Shown here: one piece after another, positions 63,427 through 64,000 of the stretch
How the letters are laid out: every line of letters begins with the position of its first letter
How positions within the stretch are numbered: the first letter of the stretch is position 1
NCBI GenBank assembly: GCA_963665085.2
Contig: CAXXXS010000001.1
Location: 2,108,001-2,172,000, forward strand
DNA length: 64,000 nucleotides
Source of the DNA: G963665085 sp963665085
GTDB taxonomy: Bacteria; Bacteroidota; Bacteroidia; Bacteroidales; JAAAOM01
Direction: 5' to 3'
Notes under the pieces: model-generated
Seen by the model: the letters and a program-made list of their open reading frames with translations, nothing else
The model's database searches: none
Told to the model about the DNA's origin: nothing
Position numbers and translations under genes: made by a program

Positions 63427-64000
63427 ATGAATTTATTAAAAACACCACGACTAAGACTGGCACAGTTACAGAGTTTTACCAAAAGTGCACTAAACATTGT
63501 CCAAGGCCTTTCCGAAATTGAAACTGAAACAACCCAGGTATCAACAGCTTTTACTCCTGTTAACGAAAGCGTAATAAATATGGAAGCTAAAAGCAACAAA
63601 AAGATACTCGACCAATCTCGTGATACATTAATTTCGGGTTTGGTACAAGCCACGCAGGCAGAACAGAAATTTCCAAATGAAGACGATTCGGTATTGGCAA
63701 CGTTAAAGCAATTTACCGATATTGTATTCAAGTATGGTTACGATCTTACCTATTTGCCTTATGATGATGAGTCTGCCGAAACAGACAATCTATTAGCAGA
63801 GCTTAAAAGACTTGACTTAACTCCATTGGAAACGACAAGCCTTTTGCGTTGGATACCCGTTATCGAAAATGCCAACAATGCATTTAAAACAAGGGCCGAT
63901 GAATATATTGGTGAAACAGCCGCAGCTGCTGAAGTTGAAGCTGCAACCGCACTGGCTCAGCCGTTAATTGCAGCACTTAATCAGTTGTTTTTAATGCTTT
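63427..64000 (+). CDS. DUF6261-like protein, N-terminal part cut by window edge
   Basis: The frame opens at ATG 63427 and stays open to the right edge, giving 191 visible residues. It is helical, with a start MNLLKTPRLRLAQLQSFTKS and an Ala/Glu-rich stretch GETAAAAEVEAATALAQPLI near the end. The pattern resembles the DUF6261 proteins of Bacteroidota, whose function is unknown; this family call is from memory and unsure. Its codon use is slightly less AT-rich than the neighbouring genes. Confidence 0.75.
   Translation, partial: MNLLKTPRLRLAQLQSFTKSALNIVQGLSEIETETTQVSTAFTPVNESVINMEAKSNKKILDQSRDTLISGLVQATQAEQKFPNEDDSVLATLKQFTDIVFKYGYDLTYLPYDDESAETDNLLAELKRLDLTPLETTSLLRWIPVIENANNAFKTRADEYIGETAAAAEVEAATALAQPLIAALNQLFLML

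Noticed and set aside
1..64000. CRISPR array, prophage, transposase or rRNA operon
   Set aside because: No regularly spaced repeats, phage genes, transposase motifs or rRNA sequence were seen on either strand.

Overview
The window is AT-rich DNA that looks like a chromosome segment from a member of the Bacteroidota, probably an anaerobic or microaerophilic member of the Bacteroidales/Marinilabiliales group. Several things point this way. Promoters have the Bacteroidota -7 element TAnnTTTG and there is little Shine-Dalgarno use. There are lineage-typical proteins (DUF4492 before cydA, a DUF5683-type protein after parAB, an EFR1-type ferredoxin, zinc-free type B L31, LytTR membrane regulators) and large PAS hybrid kinases. 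No prophage, insertion sequence with a transposase, CRISPR array or rRNA operon is visible.

Layout. 0-3.6 kb: nitrosative-stress cluster, with a divergent Crp/Fnr regulator (cut by the window edge), a 4Fe-4S protein, hybrid cluster protein Hcp, a cupin and a small ferredoxin; a palindrome lies about 42 bp upstream of the predicted start of transcription. 3.7-10.5 kb: a membrane coiled-coil protein, an S41 peptidase with a LytTR membrane regulator, an EFR1 flavodoxin/ferredoxin, a porin-like barrel and an unknown exported protein. 10.5-12.4 kb: YkgJ-type protein, ArfB, Dps, a DUF134 regulator and a zinc-ribbon protein. 12.6-16.3 kb: two CydA-like membrane subunits, the second fused to an extracytoplasmic domain with eight CXXCH heme c sites; this is the most unusual system here. 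16.4-25.4 kb: dCMP deaminase, CtpA, M28 peptidase, LiaF-like protein, HAD phosphatase, cation-chloride-cotransporter-like permease, CoaD and a thioredoxin-fold lipoprotein-like protein.

25.4-43.8 kb is signalling-rich: a soluble five-PAS kinase, a lone receiver, three hybrid kinases with closely similar core domains, a Ppx/GppA phosphatase and a sigma-54-type response regulator with no DNA-binding domain. Between them lie a TetR-controlled ABC exporter, a GH13 glycosidase and tRNA-Pro. 43.8-53.5 kb: Dabb and HD proteins, tRNA-His, a flippase, a class V aminotransferase with a GNAT-like partner, L31, a GlmU-like protein and Lon. 53.5-58.7 kb: parA-parB-DUF5683, glutaminyl cyclase, a HAD protein and PssA. 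58.8-61.9 kb: the canonical bd oxidase operon DUF4492-cydA-cydB plus a 40-residue CydX-like gene. 61.9-64 kb: a structured, MITE-like intergenic region, YebC and the start of a DUF6261-like gene.

Together the genes describe a cell that tolerates low oxygen and nitric oxide stress (Hcp, bd oxidase, Dps, ferredoxins), has an unusual extra bd-like/multiheme electron-transfer module, and invests heavily in phosphorelay signalling. All functional calls come from reading motifs and family resemblance; no database search was run.
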